The position numbers and the translations under genes are program-made. The notes under the pieces were generated by a model that saw nothing but the letters and a program-made list of their open reading frames with translations, was not told where the DNA came from and searched no databases. Source: Epiperipatus broadwayi (Eukaryota; Onychophora; Udeonychophora; Euonychophora; Peripatidae). From it: 64,000 bases of DNA. Numbering within the stretch: position 1 is the first letter of the stretch; each line of letters begins with the position of its first letter. The stretch covers positions 4,044,036 through 4,108,035 of the forward strand of contig JAQFVV010006231.1 in the NCBI GenBank assembly GCA_028023455.1, given 5' to 3'. Below, in pieces: positions 14,133 to 28,872 of this stretch.

Positions 14133-14174
14133 TCCAACTGATGAGTGCTGGTTCAGCATGAAAAACATATTGGA
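14133..14174 (+). ncRNA. Hammerhead-ribozyme-like motif
   Basis: The core CTGATGA (14138-14144) and GAAA (14160-14163) are intact and correctly spaced. Stem II is TGCTG (14146-14150) with CAGCA (14154-14158), loop GTT, closed by a G-T wobble next to the core. Stem I is TCCAA (14133-14137) with TTGGA (14170-14174), directly abutting the core on one side and a cleavage triplet ATA (14167-14169) on the other. Stem III is nearly absent: one A-U pair around AACA, which fits the minimal stem III known for retroelement hammerheads but may also be decay. The layout is type I (open stem I). It lies about 40 bp before a tRNA-like box B, recalling the ribozyme-bearing SINE-like repeats of schistosomes. 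Activity is not known. Confidence 0.6.
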
Positions 14175-14204
14175 GATCATTTATCTCTTTCACATTTATG
14201 TGGT

Positions 14205-14277
14205 GATGTATATCAGTTGTATAAGATGGATTAGATAGCTATAAAAAGTTTGAAAGTCTGAGTTCAAGTCCCTATAA
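14205..14277 (+). repeat. tRNA-like (SINE-type) box B region
   Basis: A perfect RNA polymerase III box B, GAGTTCAAGTCCC, lies at 14260-14272. Upstream at 14215-14245 is a degenerate sequence in the box A position. The remainder does not fold into a convincing tRNA, so this is a tRNA-derived repeat or its remnant, not a functional tRNA gene. Its closeness to the hammerhead motif at 14133 suggests both belong to one short retroposon; that link is inference. Confidence 0.45.
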
Positions 14278-17200
14278 TTACATTAAGTTTACTATAGACA
14301 ATGTATATATGTTTAAATATATTAATATACATAAAAAGCCTTTTTGGCACATGATTTTATGCCCTTTATCAAATACTGAATATCAAGGCTTTCATGTATA
14401 ATTATTAATATATATATATATTATTATCGCAGTTATATATATATATATTTTTTGTATATAATTTATATATATATTAAAAAACCAGAATAATAGACTTTCT
14501 TACTCTCATTTTTGATCATATTTAATTAAGTATTTTAGTATGGATACTTCTCCTCCGATAGAACTACTTAAGTCATATTTTTTTACTGCAAGAAAAATGA
14601 AAAATTATCTACTGTGGGATAATGTTATTTTAACATTAATCCAATACATAGAATAATTTATCTATAAGTACAATTTTTCAATACAATTTTAAAGCTAAGA
14701 CTTTTTTTGTAGTTGTAGGTAAAGACAAAAGTTTGCATAACTGTTTTGCCAAAATAAATAATAGAAAAGTTATAAAATGTATTTTCTAATACAAGTTGAC
14801 TGATATCTATTAATGTAGAGATTACCAGCATTAATGTCTATCATATATATGTATATCAAAAGATGTCTGTCTTTTTATGTATATATATATATTCCTTCTA
14901 ACTTGTATATAGAATACATCTATGCATAAACATGAATGAACATGTGATAGATACCAACATATATTTTATAAACACACTTCTATGCAGTCACATGCAAAAA
15001 AAAAATTATCCTAAAAACACAAAAGTAAATCAATATTTGCATGCAAAAAAAAAAAGAAATTGTCAGTTTTGATATTAATTTTTGTACAGAGGGGGGGGGG
15101 TGTAATTTGTTATGTAGCCTGAGGTTAACTATTCCATGCCACTTAAAAGTTAAAGTGATCAAAATATAAGTTAAGGAAAGTTAATGAGAAAATCGGAATA
15201 CGGTAATGTGTAGACCATATTAATCCGTTTCAGTCAAATAACATTGAATTTTAATGGCAAAATCATAAAATCTTTTCTATTACTTTTCTTTATTTATTTT
15301 TTTTAATCTAAAAATAATTCAGTAATTGAAGTCATCCAAAAAAAAAATCTAGGATAGAAAGAGAAAAAAAATTAGAACAAAAAGCAAAATTAATAATACT
15401 TACTTGATTCACAAATAATAATAGTTGTAGAAATAATAACTCAATACTAACAATATTAATAATGACCCAATAATTCAATGAAGACTTCTAAAAGAGAATA
15501 ATTACATGATGTGCATGCTCTGCACTCTGAGTGCTCCCTCCCACCCTCTTCTTTTTTCATCAATTTTAATCATGGAATGACATTTCTTTACTCTGGGTAA
15601 ATTGCAGTTATAAATTACACTTCAGAAGACGTTTTTATAAACAATTTGTGTTTGACAGCTAACTTTATATATATATCAACTCCCATAAACAGTCTCACCA
15701 ATTTATAAACTTTATTCTTTTCTCTTTTTTTTTATTAATATTTCATACATCTTTCTTTTTTAATTACTTCTTAATATCAGATTAATAACAGTTTTAGTTT
15801 AATGATAGTTATCTTTAATACAGCCAGTCTTCACTTAATATTAGTTTGGTACATATTCATTTCTTTTATTATCTTCCATATTATTTGACCTACTTCTTTC
15901 TATAAACCTTTGTCTATTTGTAGACTACATCAAAATACTTGGGTAAAATAAAATTTGAATATAGAAACTCTTTATAAAAGACTTTAAATACTTAAATATG
16001 TATTTATATAATTCAGTATAAGCAAATTACATACTGTTTTAGAATTATATATATATTTAAAACACTATATGTCAAGCTATTTTATAGTTCTATGAATCTC
16101 TATATTATTTGCTTACAGCATTAACAAAAAAATATATAAAATATAATTAATTATTTGCTTAACTGTAAAATTTTCTTCACTATTCCATCTTTATGACATA
16201 AATAATTCTCAAAAATATATGGTATAACTTCAAAATTATAAAACAATAGCAAATTGTGATAAGTAATGATATGCAATGGCAAACTTCTACCATGTTTGAT
16301 CTTAACACTCTATTATCTAGTGACTTAACTTCATAATACGAAATTTAAGACATCCAATGTACTTATTTAGACAATACAAACTGTTCAAAATCAATTTTAC
16401 AGAAATTCATTTTTAAGCCCTACTTCTAAATGATTAAATATTTTCTACAAATACAAAATAACTTATTTATATATCCTTATTTCTTTTTCTCCCCACTTTG
16501 ATTTTTTTTAAAAAAAAAAAAAAAAAACAATTTAATTGACTTATAATTTTGTGTAACTTTATGAATGATGATCAAGGTCAAAATTATTTATTATACAAAT
16601 TTCTAAAATTACTGATTTTTAGATAAGATATAGTAGTCATCCTGGAATTATTTTTATTATTTCTCCTGTAAAGATGGAATGAACGATTTCTAAATCCTAT
16701 AAATGCTTTTATCAAGACATGACTTTATTTTGTTTCTAATATTGTCTCTTACATATGCAGAACTAATAGTAGGCTAATGATCTCTAATTTATACTTTTTC
16801 ATTTAACAAATGTTTCTCTCAATGATAAAAAAATATGTTCAAGTATTTTAATCCACAGATTTAATCATTTCTAAATATGCTTTATTATTTTTTATTTCTG
16901 AAGTAAGATATGAATGCCTCCCACCCACCCACCCTATTTTCTTCCTAAATTAATTTCTATTAGCATTTTTTTGTCTTTTATGTTTACAATTCCATTTATT
17001 TAATTCACCTGGTAATTCTGAAATAATTTGCTATTTACCTTTAAATATTTTACATTTTAACAGTATCTGAAATAAATAAAAATTTAATTTGCCAATAAAA
17101 TCTATCTAAAATTGATATCAATTATCAACATTTAGCAGGCCTATATGTCAACTAATTATTATTATTAATCTAAACTTTAATTTTCATTAGAATATAATTA

Positions 17201-18422
17201 ATACATCACAAACTGGAATTATAAGTTAGAAAAATATTTTATAGGTCTGAAGGCAATTCCAGTAAATACTAAGAGCAAGTGATAACATTCTGATCAATTG
17301 TTGAGTGTTATCACATTGTTGACACCCATCAAAATCTTCCAGGCTTTTTATTATAATTTATTTTAGCATCTCAATTTAAAATGTACATCTACATTATTAT
17401 AGTCAAATTAATTTGGTGTTGGACACAATCAATTTATTTCAATTTAGCATTAAATTGACTCTCTTCTCTCTTTCTCTAAAATCAGAAATAAATAAATAAA
17501 ATCAAAAAATAATTGCCAATTTCTCTTTTTATATATCTGTCCTATATTATATCAGCAACTTTAACAATTATCTTCTAAATACCTTCATCCACTACCCATC
17601 CTCAAAAAACATTGATCTTCCCCTTGTAATCTGAAACATAGGAAATAAGAATGTAATTTTGTATGATATCAGTTTCTTTTTTCTCTCTAAAATCTTGAAT
17701 TCCAGTTCTATTGCATAAAAAAGTATATAAAGCTACAATATCTTAAAGCTAACCCCCTAAAATTTGGCAAGTTCTATCAAGTGTCAGTTTAACAATATTG
17801 CACCTATACAAACATTTTATATAAGCATTTTATAGTTATCTGCCTATGTTGCTAATTTGGTCATTTTTTATCATTATATACATTTACTTTTCAATGCAAC
17901 TCATTCCCCAATCTTTTCACAATGTATTTACAATAAATCAGCATCACTGCCTTTACAACTTTCCCATTCATCATTCTCTAACTTTCTTGTTTGTCCATTA
18001 TTAAATTCTTCTGAGATGAATTATATTAATTAACCTAAAAGTTAGATTAATCTTTTTCTATATAAATGTAAATCCTTTTCTTACCAGTCTAAAAAGCTGC
18101 AATTGCCATGTCTCTCTATTTATTTATAAATCTTCTAGCAAATTTTTAACTCTTAATTTCTCTATCTATTTCTTTTCTCCAATCTGTTTTCAGGTGCCTT
18201 CTTCCCCTCTTTCCTAACGAAATCTAGTTGAATACTTGTTTGATAATCTTTTTCAAATTGTAATAATCCTTACTCAATTAAATTTTTTAAAACTAAACTC
18301 AAGTATAAAAATTTTTAAATAATAATTAAAATGATGCTATAATGGAATTTCATGTGTGAACATTTGAAACTAAAAAAATATTTCAAGGTTGCATTTCTTT
18401 TGCTTTTTGAAAAATGATGGTT
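14278..18422. other. AT-rich intergenic DNA, no gene seen
   Basis: No recognisable gene. It contains several AT dinucleotide runs (about 14410-14480, 14880-14890), a 10-base G run near 15091 and an A run near 16510. The region 15480-18300 is pyrimidine-rich on the + strand without any coding signal. Confidence 0.55.
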
Positions 18423-18557
18423 AACAATTACAAATAGGTCTTGCATTGGTGGTCGAGAGGTCAGTGTGACTGCCTTGCACATGCAGGCAGTTGCCCGGGT
18501 TGCAGTTTCGCGTCCCAGCCGATGCTATGACACTTTAAAAAAAAACAATTACAAATA
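18423..18557 (+). mobile_element. tRNA-derived SINE with 14-bp target duplication
   Basis: The insert 18437-18543 is flanked by exact copies of AACAATTACAAATA (18423-18436 and 18544-18557). It ends in an A-rich tail (CTTTAAAAAAA), so it was inserted by target-primed reverse transcription. It is far more G+C-rich than its surroundings. The body is tRNA-like: a 7-bp acceptor-type stem GCATTGG/CCGATGC with one wobble, a box A-like GGTCGAGAGGTCAG, an anticodon-type stem TGCCT/AGGCA with a 9-base loop, and a box B-like GTTTCGCGTCCC. The exact duplication implies a fairly recent insertion. It is too aberrant in the T arm to be a working tRNA; parent tRNA uncertain. Confidence 0.8.
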
Positions 18558-21500
18558 AACATTTGTAACTAATTATTGATACCTTCATTGTAAATTTTTC
18601 ATGCTGGCAATTTTTTTTTCCAAATTTTTGGAAGTTTTAGATTACTTTTTATTTGCTGAGTATGTATCTATTTTGAAAGGTTGTATCCTTTAGTTACTGT
18701 CTACAAATAACTTTTTTCATTATTTAATCTTTTCAATTATTCTTAAAAGATTAACTTTATTAGAATTATCATGCCAAATATTTTATAAATTTATTCAATC
18801 GTTTATTAATAAATTTACACAACTTTGTGCACATTGTATTTAATGAAAGTTGGTTGGTTGACTCAAAAATCAACTATTCAAACACAAAAAAATAAAAAAA
18901 CACAATAAAGATAATTTGTCAATGCTTTCACTTCTCAACAAGTAGCCTATAGGATATTTTTAAAATATTTTATAAAAATATGAATAACAATGGATATTTA
19001 AAATATATTCCAAGATTAATAATTTAAAGGGGTATATTATGATAAAACTTACATACTGTATTATAAATTAATTTAATGCTTAACAATGTTCGATTTGGTT
19101 ATTTTTAAAAAAAGAAAATTTCATTTCTATATCAAAAGTTAAAAATTAAAACTGTTAACAGCTTCGTATTTCTTTTAGTACACAGCCTAATTTGTTAGTT
19201 CTTAATGAAATTAATACATAACACTGTCTTGAGGCTATAGTGATGAAACAAGTTGTTACAAGTATGAGATAAAAAGAACAATATATATGGATGAATAGAA
19301 CTAACTAATATATATATATAAGCTTCAATTAAATAAAAAAATTCTTATATTAACTACAATAATAAATTTTCTTTAAAAATAAATAACAAATAAAAGCAAT
19401 TGAACAATAAGAAAAAATGTAAAACATAATTACCTTTAAAAGGTTTTATGCATGATTGGCATAATTCATAATAACTATGTTGTAATTGTAATTCCCATCT
19501 ACTAAAGAATTTAATACATATAAATAAAAATGAATTTTAAAAATATTACCATCAGATCTGTACAACTTCTCAATTTTTATAATTCCTGAAAAATATTATT
19601 ACCAATAGAAAAGTTTAGAAATTTTAAGTGGCAAATGCTAAGCACCAATGCAATTTTTATATTAAACAAAGAATCATTTTAATAATATTAACTATATTAG
19701 TAATTAGAATAGTATCTTATTAGGTTAAAATTATTAAAACAAAATAAATTTCAACAATGTACAATATATTGGTATTCTTTGCCAAACACTGTTAAATGAA
19801 TTAAAACATGCTTTAAATATAACATTAAAAAAATAATAATAATAAACATCCCAGACTGAAATGTAACAATTTTTTGCAAAAATAAAATTTATGTCAAAAT
19901 ATAAAACTTTTTTTTTTAAAAAAAAAAAAAGTATTTGGCAAACTTACAATAACAATTCTATAAGTTTTTCACTATGACAGCAGCAACAACCTTATCACAT
20001 TTTATAAAAGACAATATGAAATTCATTACCTATTACAATGCATTACATCAATGGTATGTATACATAGGATTTAATTTTTTATCTTAATTAAAATGAATGG
20101 AGAAATACATGAGAAATCTTTAGAATTCACTAAAAATATTAAACATCAAATAAAATTATACAAAGTAGGACATTATTTGGGATTAATTATTTGCAAGATA
20201 AAATCTGTTACCTTCTTTGCCATCCCTTAAATAAAAATTATTAAAACACCTAATATATATAGAATATTTTATCTACATCTCAACTAATCTATGATTAGAA
20301 GATATTCAACTTGCTTGTAATACTTTTTTTAACTTATAAAGGTTAACCCAAATATACAGTGTATCATTTACTTAATAAATTTGATAGTTGGTTTACATTA
20401 TTGAATTAGGGCTATAGATATCTGTGCATAATTATCTGTGTGTTTATAATTTATTAACTAAACATATTTATATATGCAAACACACAAAAAAAAACCATGT
20501 AATATAAATAATCTATGTTGTTTAACTATTTTTTAATAAATACAATGTATCATTTTAAAATTATGCATAAACAGAATGATGAAATCAAATAATGCAATGT
20601 ATAACTACACTAAAAATAGAAAAAAAATGTCATTTCAATAGCATACATACCTGCATGAATTTATTGGAAACAATTTTCTTCAGGCAATCACAAATAATTT
20701 TATTTCAAAATAAATGAAAAATGAATTAATAATTGTAAAAACAGAAATTTCAAAGTCGACCTCCTACTCTTGTCGCCCTCCTTGGAAAAACACTACTGAG
20801 ACATTTTTCTCAGCATGAGACAACTCTCCTGAAATCAACTTCACACTAAGCATTTAATACATAATCTTCCTTATTGTAGATTTTTCTTTTTCATTTTTTA
20901 CAAACGAAAAAAAAAAAATGATTTAAAAATTAAAGAATAAGTTTTCTTTAAGTATTAGTTTTACAATAAACTACAACTATCCAATAATATATAATTTCAT
21001 CCAACAGGTTTATGACCTTGATTATAATAATTCAGAAAAAAATAATTAAAAAACACATACATTCATAATGCAATTTAGAATTCTTTTTGAACAGTCTTGC
21101 ACAATATTTCACTTTAAAGCATGCAAATCTATTTTAGAAGTATTCAAAACATCTAATAATAATATAAAAAAACATTTAATGGGCTTGTTAAACATTAGAA
21201 ATTATTTTTAGAACTTTCTACAATTTGTTTATCTTATGTAATGAATGTAATTTTACTAACACATATATATGTACTCTTATATAAGCATGCATGCAGGTGC
21301 CCAGGATCGCTGAAATTTTTTAAAAAACCAATAACTCTAAATACAATAACCAAGTAATAAAAATATATAATCATCAAAATGTTTAAATATATTTTCTAAC
21401 ATCATAAGGGGGGGGGGGGGAGCTTCAAATGTAATTATATCATAATGGGTACCAAACGAATTTGAAATGAAAAATATGTAACATTATAATTTAACAATAA

Positions 21501-24500
21501 AAAAAACATTTACATGAATGTGTGTATAATACATATATGTGTGTGCTGATAATTAATCACTAAATTATTTTGTCATTTTTAAATAATATTGGAGATTCTC
21601 ACTACTATAATAACAATTGAACAAATGCATAACAATAACAAAAACTCCCATTGCTTCGTAAAATACAAGTTTCATATATCAAAAGTTTATAAAGTAAAAC
21701 TATTTCATAATGTACATGATTACAAAAAAACAATATATAAAGAATTTAAAATACCACAATATTGAAATAATTTTCTGATAATATGGCAACAATTATAAAT
21801 TCTAATTTGTAATCTTGAGTATATCTAATAAGTCACTATTATTAAATATCTCAACTATCCAGTACATACTTTTTTTTCACTATCAACAAAAACTACACTT
21901 CAGAAAAAGGAATTCTATATTTAGAACTTAAACACAAAACTACAACTCATCTAAAAAAGCAAAATTAATTAAGACATTCAATATTGTTTAGAAATATAAT
22001 AATGCCATATCAGATATCTATATAACATTATTGAAATGTATTTTCTGTAATTACAATATAATATCAATATACTCTAAAATTAAAAAAATATATATTTAAA
22101 GCTTAATTGCTTACCATATAAAAAAAAAAAATAATATCTATACATAAACTTAAAAATAAAAAATAGTCAATGGTCAATTGGAAAAAAAACTTAAGATTTT
22201 AAACTTTTAAAAATTCAGGTAAAAAACATACAATGAATAACAAAATTATCCAAATGATTTAAATTTCTGATTGTTGGAGGAATTACATTCAAAATAAATT
22301 TGTTTTATTGCTCATAGGACAAAAAAAGTCAATTTTTAATATATAAAAATAAAAATTATAAAAAAATACTGTCAAATCTTTATTATCAGTTATTTGGAAA
22401 TCTAATAAAAATTGCAAATAATAAATTATAAAAATATATATACAAGATGATGTGCAATTCCTTTTAAATTGACTTCAAAGAGAAAAATAAAAATGTTAAT
22501 ATTGTTGTTGTTTTTTTATTCATAACTGCTATTATTTATTTATTGTATGTAAAACTATACATCTTTATGTTTTTAAAATAAATGTATGCATACAATCCAA
22601 TAAATATGACCTTAATTTTATTGGAGTAGACTAATAATTAAATAATAGTATTATTACTATATTTCAATCTTCACATGATTTTCAATAAACATAAAAAATA
22701 GTAACAACCTATACAGTAAAAATTATCAGTATAATAAGTTGATATCGCAATATACTTTGTAATTTTTTTAGATCTAAAACATGTGTACTAGGATATATAT
22801 ATATATCAAATAGATGTTTATTTATCACATTACCAATTGATCAAGCGATAGTAAGTACTGTATCAACCTAACAGTCCTTAACATTTGAATATGAATATGG
22901 TTAAAACTCGGGACAAAAAATTCTGAAAAGATTGACATTTTATAGCTTATTTAGCTACTCTTTAATTATTGGTTTATAAATGAATATCTAATTATTTGTT
23001 ATCTAGAAGATTTTTTAAAAAACCTATTAAAAATCCTCTACTCCAGCAATTCATTAGTTTGTTGAGTATTGTTTTATTTATAATTCCCTTGTAAATAAAT
23101 TTAAAAAGGTATATCTTTATTAGGTAGTGAGTTATCTTTTTTATCTTTACTTACAGCTCCTAGAGTCATGTAATATTCAAACCTTAAAGTGAAAGTCTGA
23201 ATTACATTTTTAATTGATCTAAATAATTTCTTTGTTTTTCCTTTTTTCCCCCAACTGAAGACTCTTGAGTTTATTACTTTTATAACTGATAGAGATAATT
23301 TTAATATAATTCCTACAATCCACTTATTAAACTTTTTTTTTTAATAAATAGATTATATGTTAAGAAACTGCCAGAAAACTGATATATAAAAACAATGTTT
23401 ATTTACAATAATAATTTATACATGTAAGAATGTAAAAATAATTACAATAAATAATATAGATTGATACTTATAAACTAGAAAATTTGTAACTTTTATTTTT
23501 AATCAGTATTATAATCAACTGTGCAAAAAATAAATGTGCAAAAATAAATAAGTGAAAAATACAGTATTAATAAATTGAACAAAAAAAAATTATAAATGAA
23601 TAATTAAATTATAGATTCTATTATATATATATGTCTAAAGTTTGTATTGTTGCATTTTATTTGGAATTATATGTTGCACTATTCTACCATCTGGTTTGTT
23701 AAATGTTTTAAGAAATATTCAAACTTTATTTATCATTTTCCCAACACTTTCAATTGTTTGTAATGACATACAGCTTAGTATATAATACAATGTTTTTAAA
23801 CAGTAGTATTCTCTTCTCTTCTTTGCTTCTGACCTGATCAGTGTTAGAATTAGCATGGGAATAGAATTAGCGAGCTTTAGATTAATGAATATTGAATTTA
23901 AGGTGATGTTCTAACTAACTGAATTATTTTAATAGAATGGCCTAGTTAGTTAAAAAATCATTTTCAATTCAGTATTTATGAATCTAAACAACCAGTGCAA
24001 TTTTCAATCTAATAGGGTTATTTGTTAAGAAGCAATGCCTGAAAAAAAGAATATCATTACTTAAAATATTGTATTACAAACTAACATTTGATATTACTAG
24101 CAGTTGTATATACTGTAAATGAAAATAAAAATCTAATGATAAATGAGAACAAAAAAACAATTGCTAATGCAGCAGCCTTGCTTTATGAATAATAATATTA
24201 CCTTGATGGATGAAGTAATAATGAATACAATTTATAAATGACAGTATAAAATAATATGCTACTCATCACACTAGACAAATAGTATCATGAATGGAAATGA
24301 CTATCAGTAAATGCTCTTAGATTAGGTAACTCCGAATGTACTGAAAATATTATAACTTAGCAGTGCATAGCTGGCCTGCAAACTAAATGCATTTTATACT
24401 TGGGCAACTACCCATGATAAGTGTAATTATAAACCAAGTGGTTTTCTTCACTCATATATTACATATCTGGGCAATCTAAATATGTGGAATAAAATGTTAT

Positions 24501-27289
24501 ACTCAGGCAATTTATAATATGAATGAATAAATAAACTGATCACAAATGGTTTTATAGTAGTTCATATTTGCATGTACAATAGACTCATAAATTTATAGAG
24601 TGTCAATGATGCATGTTCTTGACTGACAAAGAAAATAAAAATTTATTAACTGTTTTACTAGATAGTGAAATATCACTTGGAATATAGTATATGTTAGATA
24701 AAATACTTATATAATGGTTCATGTAGTAGTAATAACAACAACATATATTTATTAAAGTAAACATCCATTTATATGTGGTGGTTAGAACAAATAATAATTT
24801 ATAAAAGCAATTAATATATGATGTACATTTATAACTCATTTATAGCTCACCCTTGCTATAATTAAATATGACGTTTTACAATTAAAATTATCAATACACA
24901 TAGTCGGAAAAGAGTTAACTATCAATTTCTTTCATACAAATGAAAATATAAGAACGAATTTTTAATATTATTATAAAAAAATAATATAACAATCAAGTAA
25001 TAATATTTTATAAAATTATTTATAATTTAAATTAAATTATACAAATATTTGTTTTTATTGACTTTTTACTTTTTTTTTTACTTGATTTTTTTTTATTATT
25101 ATCTAAATTATCAGATGACAAATCAGACTGCATTGTAATTAATGTTAATAGTTTTTAGAAGAAAGATTTTTATAAACACTTATGGATATTACTTTGATTG
25201 TTATTTATAAAATGATTTTTTTTTCTTTTGAGTGACTGTTAATGTTAGCATATAAAATTTCAAATTGTATTTTCTTATCCTGCAATATTTCCTCTGGCAT
25301 CTTCATGCTTGCACATATATATGTAATAGTTCCATAGACCTTCTAATCCTTAAATATTATTGATTATTTTCTTTGCCTAATTTTACAATAGAAGCACATT
25401 TTGCAATCTTAAATTTAATGACGGTCAGTATAGTGTTTTGTTGTTCCATCATTCCATTTAAATCACAGACATCAAACAGAAGGAAACCCTGTTCCTTCTT
25501 TACAGATCCTCTACCCATAATACATTTTCTTTACTGCAAGTCTAGAATCTATTTATAATATAAGTTAATGTTAAAATACAAAAAACTTTTAAGGGAAAAA
25601 AAGTATGTGCTATCCCTTTTGAAGATTGTTTCTGTCTGTATAGTATCATAAACAACAGTCTATATATTTTAAACACTGGGGGGTTTTTTCTGAACATGTG
25701 CGGTCTTTCTTCTAATTTTAATAAAGCATTGTTGTCATTCCAAAATATTCTTTTAATTTTAATAAGTAAATGATTCATTTAGTCTACATTCAATCAAAAC
25801 ACACATATTTTTATTAAACATTTGACCTTGAATTGTTCTCTTTATTTAATAACTTATAAACTATAGACAATAACAAAATGAAGGTGTGTGTGTGTGTCAC
25901 AATATATATATAGAAAATATAAATAAAACTTAAAATGTTCTAAGAAATTTAACAATTGAAGTAAATGATGACAATAGTGCAGCATATAATTCCAAATTGA
26001 AATATATAAGAATAATTACATATAAAATCAAATAAAACGATTACATAACAATTCAATGAAATATGTATATAATAAAAATGTCACAAAAATAAATGCCTCT
26101 AACAAGTAATGTTTTATTAAGGAATTAATCTGGCATATTTCACATGTGCTAAGTAGCAGGAGAGGTTTATGTTATTTTTATTAAATTAGCATGGCAAATA
26201 GTTATTAAAATATAATTTATAAAAATAATAAAAAGAAGAGCAACATTATACACATCTTTTTAAAGAATTAAACAAAAAGTAAATAAATAAATGTAAAATA
26301 ATAACCAACAATTTTTCTAACATGAAATAAATAATTAAATATCAGTATTCATCTAAATTATTTCTTTTAAAAAGATTAAGCTGGAAGACAAAAAAATTAG
26401 CATCTATTTGCCTAATTTGATATTTTGTCAAAAGTTAAACTTATCTTAAAAAGTAGTTAAAGTTTTACAATGATATGTACAGTCATTTTCCTATATTATT
26501 TAATCATCTGAGATTAATTCAAAAAAATATGTTCAGTCAACTAAGAAAGACTGCAAAACTCAAGGCATAAATATTTTTTTCAGAACAAAAACACATGAAT
26601 TAATTTAATATAAAATTCCAATTTTATTACTAATTATCAACTTATTCTCAGCAAAAAGATAAAAATAGTGGAAACTTGAATATAATATTAAATAAGAATT
26701 TTTTAAATAAAAAATGAATATTTATTAACTGAAATAAAATTTAAAAAAAAAAGATTGTATATTAAAAATTGTTAATAAATTAACAAAACAAATGAAATTT
26801 CTTTCATCATCAATGATGAATTTCTCATCAAAATAAACTAAAATAAAAATTATGAGAATCATATATTTATTTCAGATACTGTAATAATATATATAAGCAC
26901 TTTAACACACTGAAGAAGAAGCTGTTAGTAGTAACAAAAACAATTAAATTAAATTAATCTAGGCCTAGTACTTTCGAGGTTTTTCCCTCATATTCATGGC
27001 AAAAATACTGTACAAAATGCAAAATATAATTCAGAGCTATATGCAAATATTATTAAATAATGAAATGAATAAAATATCAGCAAAAAACAAACTGAGTTAA
27101 TTATTAAAATATGCTATTATACAAAAAGGTTGGCTTCTTTTTTTTGCATGTGTATAGTAATAGGTTATTTCGTGACATTTTACTGTATAGCCAAATGTAT
27201 TTTTTAATCAGTGGATATGTCTGTTTTCCATTCTACTGTTTAAATCACTTTCAAAAATTCTGACTGTGTGAATTTGATTAAAAATTATT
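18558..27289. other. AT-rich intergenic DNA, no gene seen
   Basis: Nearly 9 kb without a recognisable gene or transposon. It holds a 13-base G run near 21408, several AT dinucleotide runs and short GT/CA runs (for example near 25885). Small islands of higher G+C at about 20750-20850 and 25370-25560 did not match anything I know. Confidence 0.55.
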
Positions 27290-27373
27290 TCAACTCGATT
27301 GAAATTAAACAACTAAAAAATTAATAAAATATTTATTAATTTTTATTTAGTTGTTTTATTTCAATTAAGTTGA
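27290..27373. repeat. Perfectly paired AT-rich hairpin
   Basis: TCAACTCGATTGAAAT at the left end pairs with ATTTCAATTAAGTTGA at the right, and the inner AACAACTAAA pairs with TTTAGTTGTT, leaving an AT-rich loop. About 35 bp per arm. This could be a tiny MITE or a decayed hairpin; no target duplication was identified. Confidence 0.5.
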
Positions 27374-27689
27374 AAAAACTTTTAATACTTCGGAAACAAC
27401 ATTATGGACAAAATTATTTATTAATATGTTTGACCAATATTAAGGTGAATTTGATTATATAAATAATCAAATTATTTATATTTTCATAATATGTAAAACA
27501 ATGTCCTTTGTTCATTTGATAGTATTTTTAGCAGTGCATAATAATAATAAAGCATATGATAAGATATATCTATTCCAAACATTTTAATATTAAAACTTTT
27601 ATTACATTCAAATTTATTAAAATGTTCTTTATAGTAGCAATTTAAACAAGATTTTAATATAAAGCATGCCGAAATAAATAACATTTGTA

Positions 27690-28872
27690 CACCTGGGTCT
27701 CATTTTACGCAATAGATAGGTTCCTCAGAAAACACGCGCAAACGAAATCATGCAAAAATAGACGTAACTTACATTGAAAAAGGGGGATGCGGTCTGTGAT
27801 TTTTCAAAATTCGCATAAAAGCAAAGCACCAACGTAAAATTACTTTAAAATTCACGCAAAAAAAAAAAAAAAATAAGGAAATAAAATATGACTAATAAAA
27901 AATTTCAAATTTGAAAAAAATTGATACAAGACAAACTTTTTTTAACTATAATATTTAATTTTATTCAAAATAATATATTTTTATGCCTAATTTACAGTAC
28001 AGTAATTTACATTTTTTTATACATGTTTTAATTATTATCGCTATTTGCTGAAAAACACGTTCATTTGCAAACTGGTAAAAAATCAATTCTCACAAGAGGA
28101 AATACAACTAGCGCCAAGTTCACTCTCATGTTGTGTTAATGGTTTTCTGTTGACAACGTAATTAGTAATTAATCTTTGAGATGATGATTTTATTAATTGT
28201 TTATGAACTTAGACTTATGATAATAAAAAGACATTTATTCACTACTGCTGGGAAAAATTTAATTAAAACTAACAACTAAAAATTAAATTCTTATTTTTGT
28301 CTTTAATTTTTTAATTTTCAATTCCGTTTAAAAATCAAATTTCGTTTTACATCACATTAATTTCAAGTTGCCGTAATTTTTAAATTGTTAATTACAATTA
28401 AAAATCAGATTTTAAGTTTTAATTGTCAAATTTAATTGTGCCCACTGCTATTACTCACCTTTTAAAAATAAACTTGCGGACACTAAATGATTAATACTGT
28501 AATTGATTAAGTTCTTTTTTAAAAAGCAAAAACAGAATGTGATTTAAAATGCAAAATTAACATGCACAATGTTTGAACAAATTTACATTATAATCTTGTA
28601 AAATTTAATGTGTGTATACATAAAATGTGGAAATCATGATTTTAATTTCATTATTGCATAAAATCTTACTATTATAAAGGACTGAAAATATTGAAATTAC
28701 TAAGATGAAAGTCAAATTCCAATAATGTGCTATTACTTTCAATATAATGTAAATGAGTGAAATTTATTATTTAAAGTAATAGCGCATTATCGGAGTTCGA
28801 CTTCCAGTGAAACATGAATCACGTAACTTCAAAATCGTGTTAAATAAGTCCGCGTAAAAAATGACCCAGGTG
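27690..28872 (+). mobile_element. Tigger/pogo-like non-autonomous DNA transposon, copy 1
   Basis: Terminal inverted repeats begin CACCTGGGTCTCATTTTACG on the left and end with the complement (GACCCAGGTG) on the right. TA lies directly outside each end, the target site of the Tc1/mariner-pogo group. Subterminal sequence repeats TTACG/ACGTAA-type words, as in Tigger ends. A second copy lies at 53073-54039 in the opposite orientation. Relative to that copy this one carries extra sequence near 28170-28260 and 28320-28430. Near its right end (28712-28806) an internal hairpin with arms around AATGTGCTATTACTTT is shared by both copies. No transposase remains. Confidence 0.85.
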
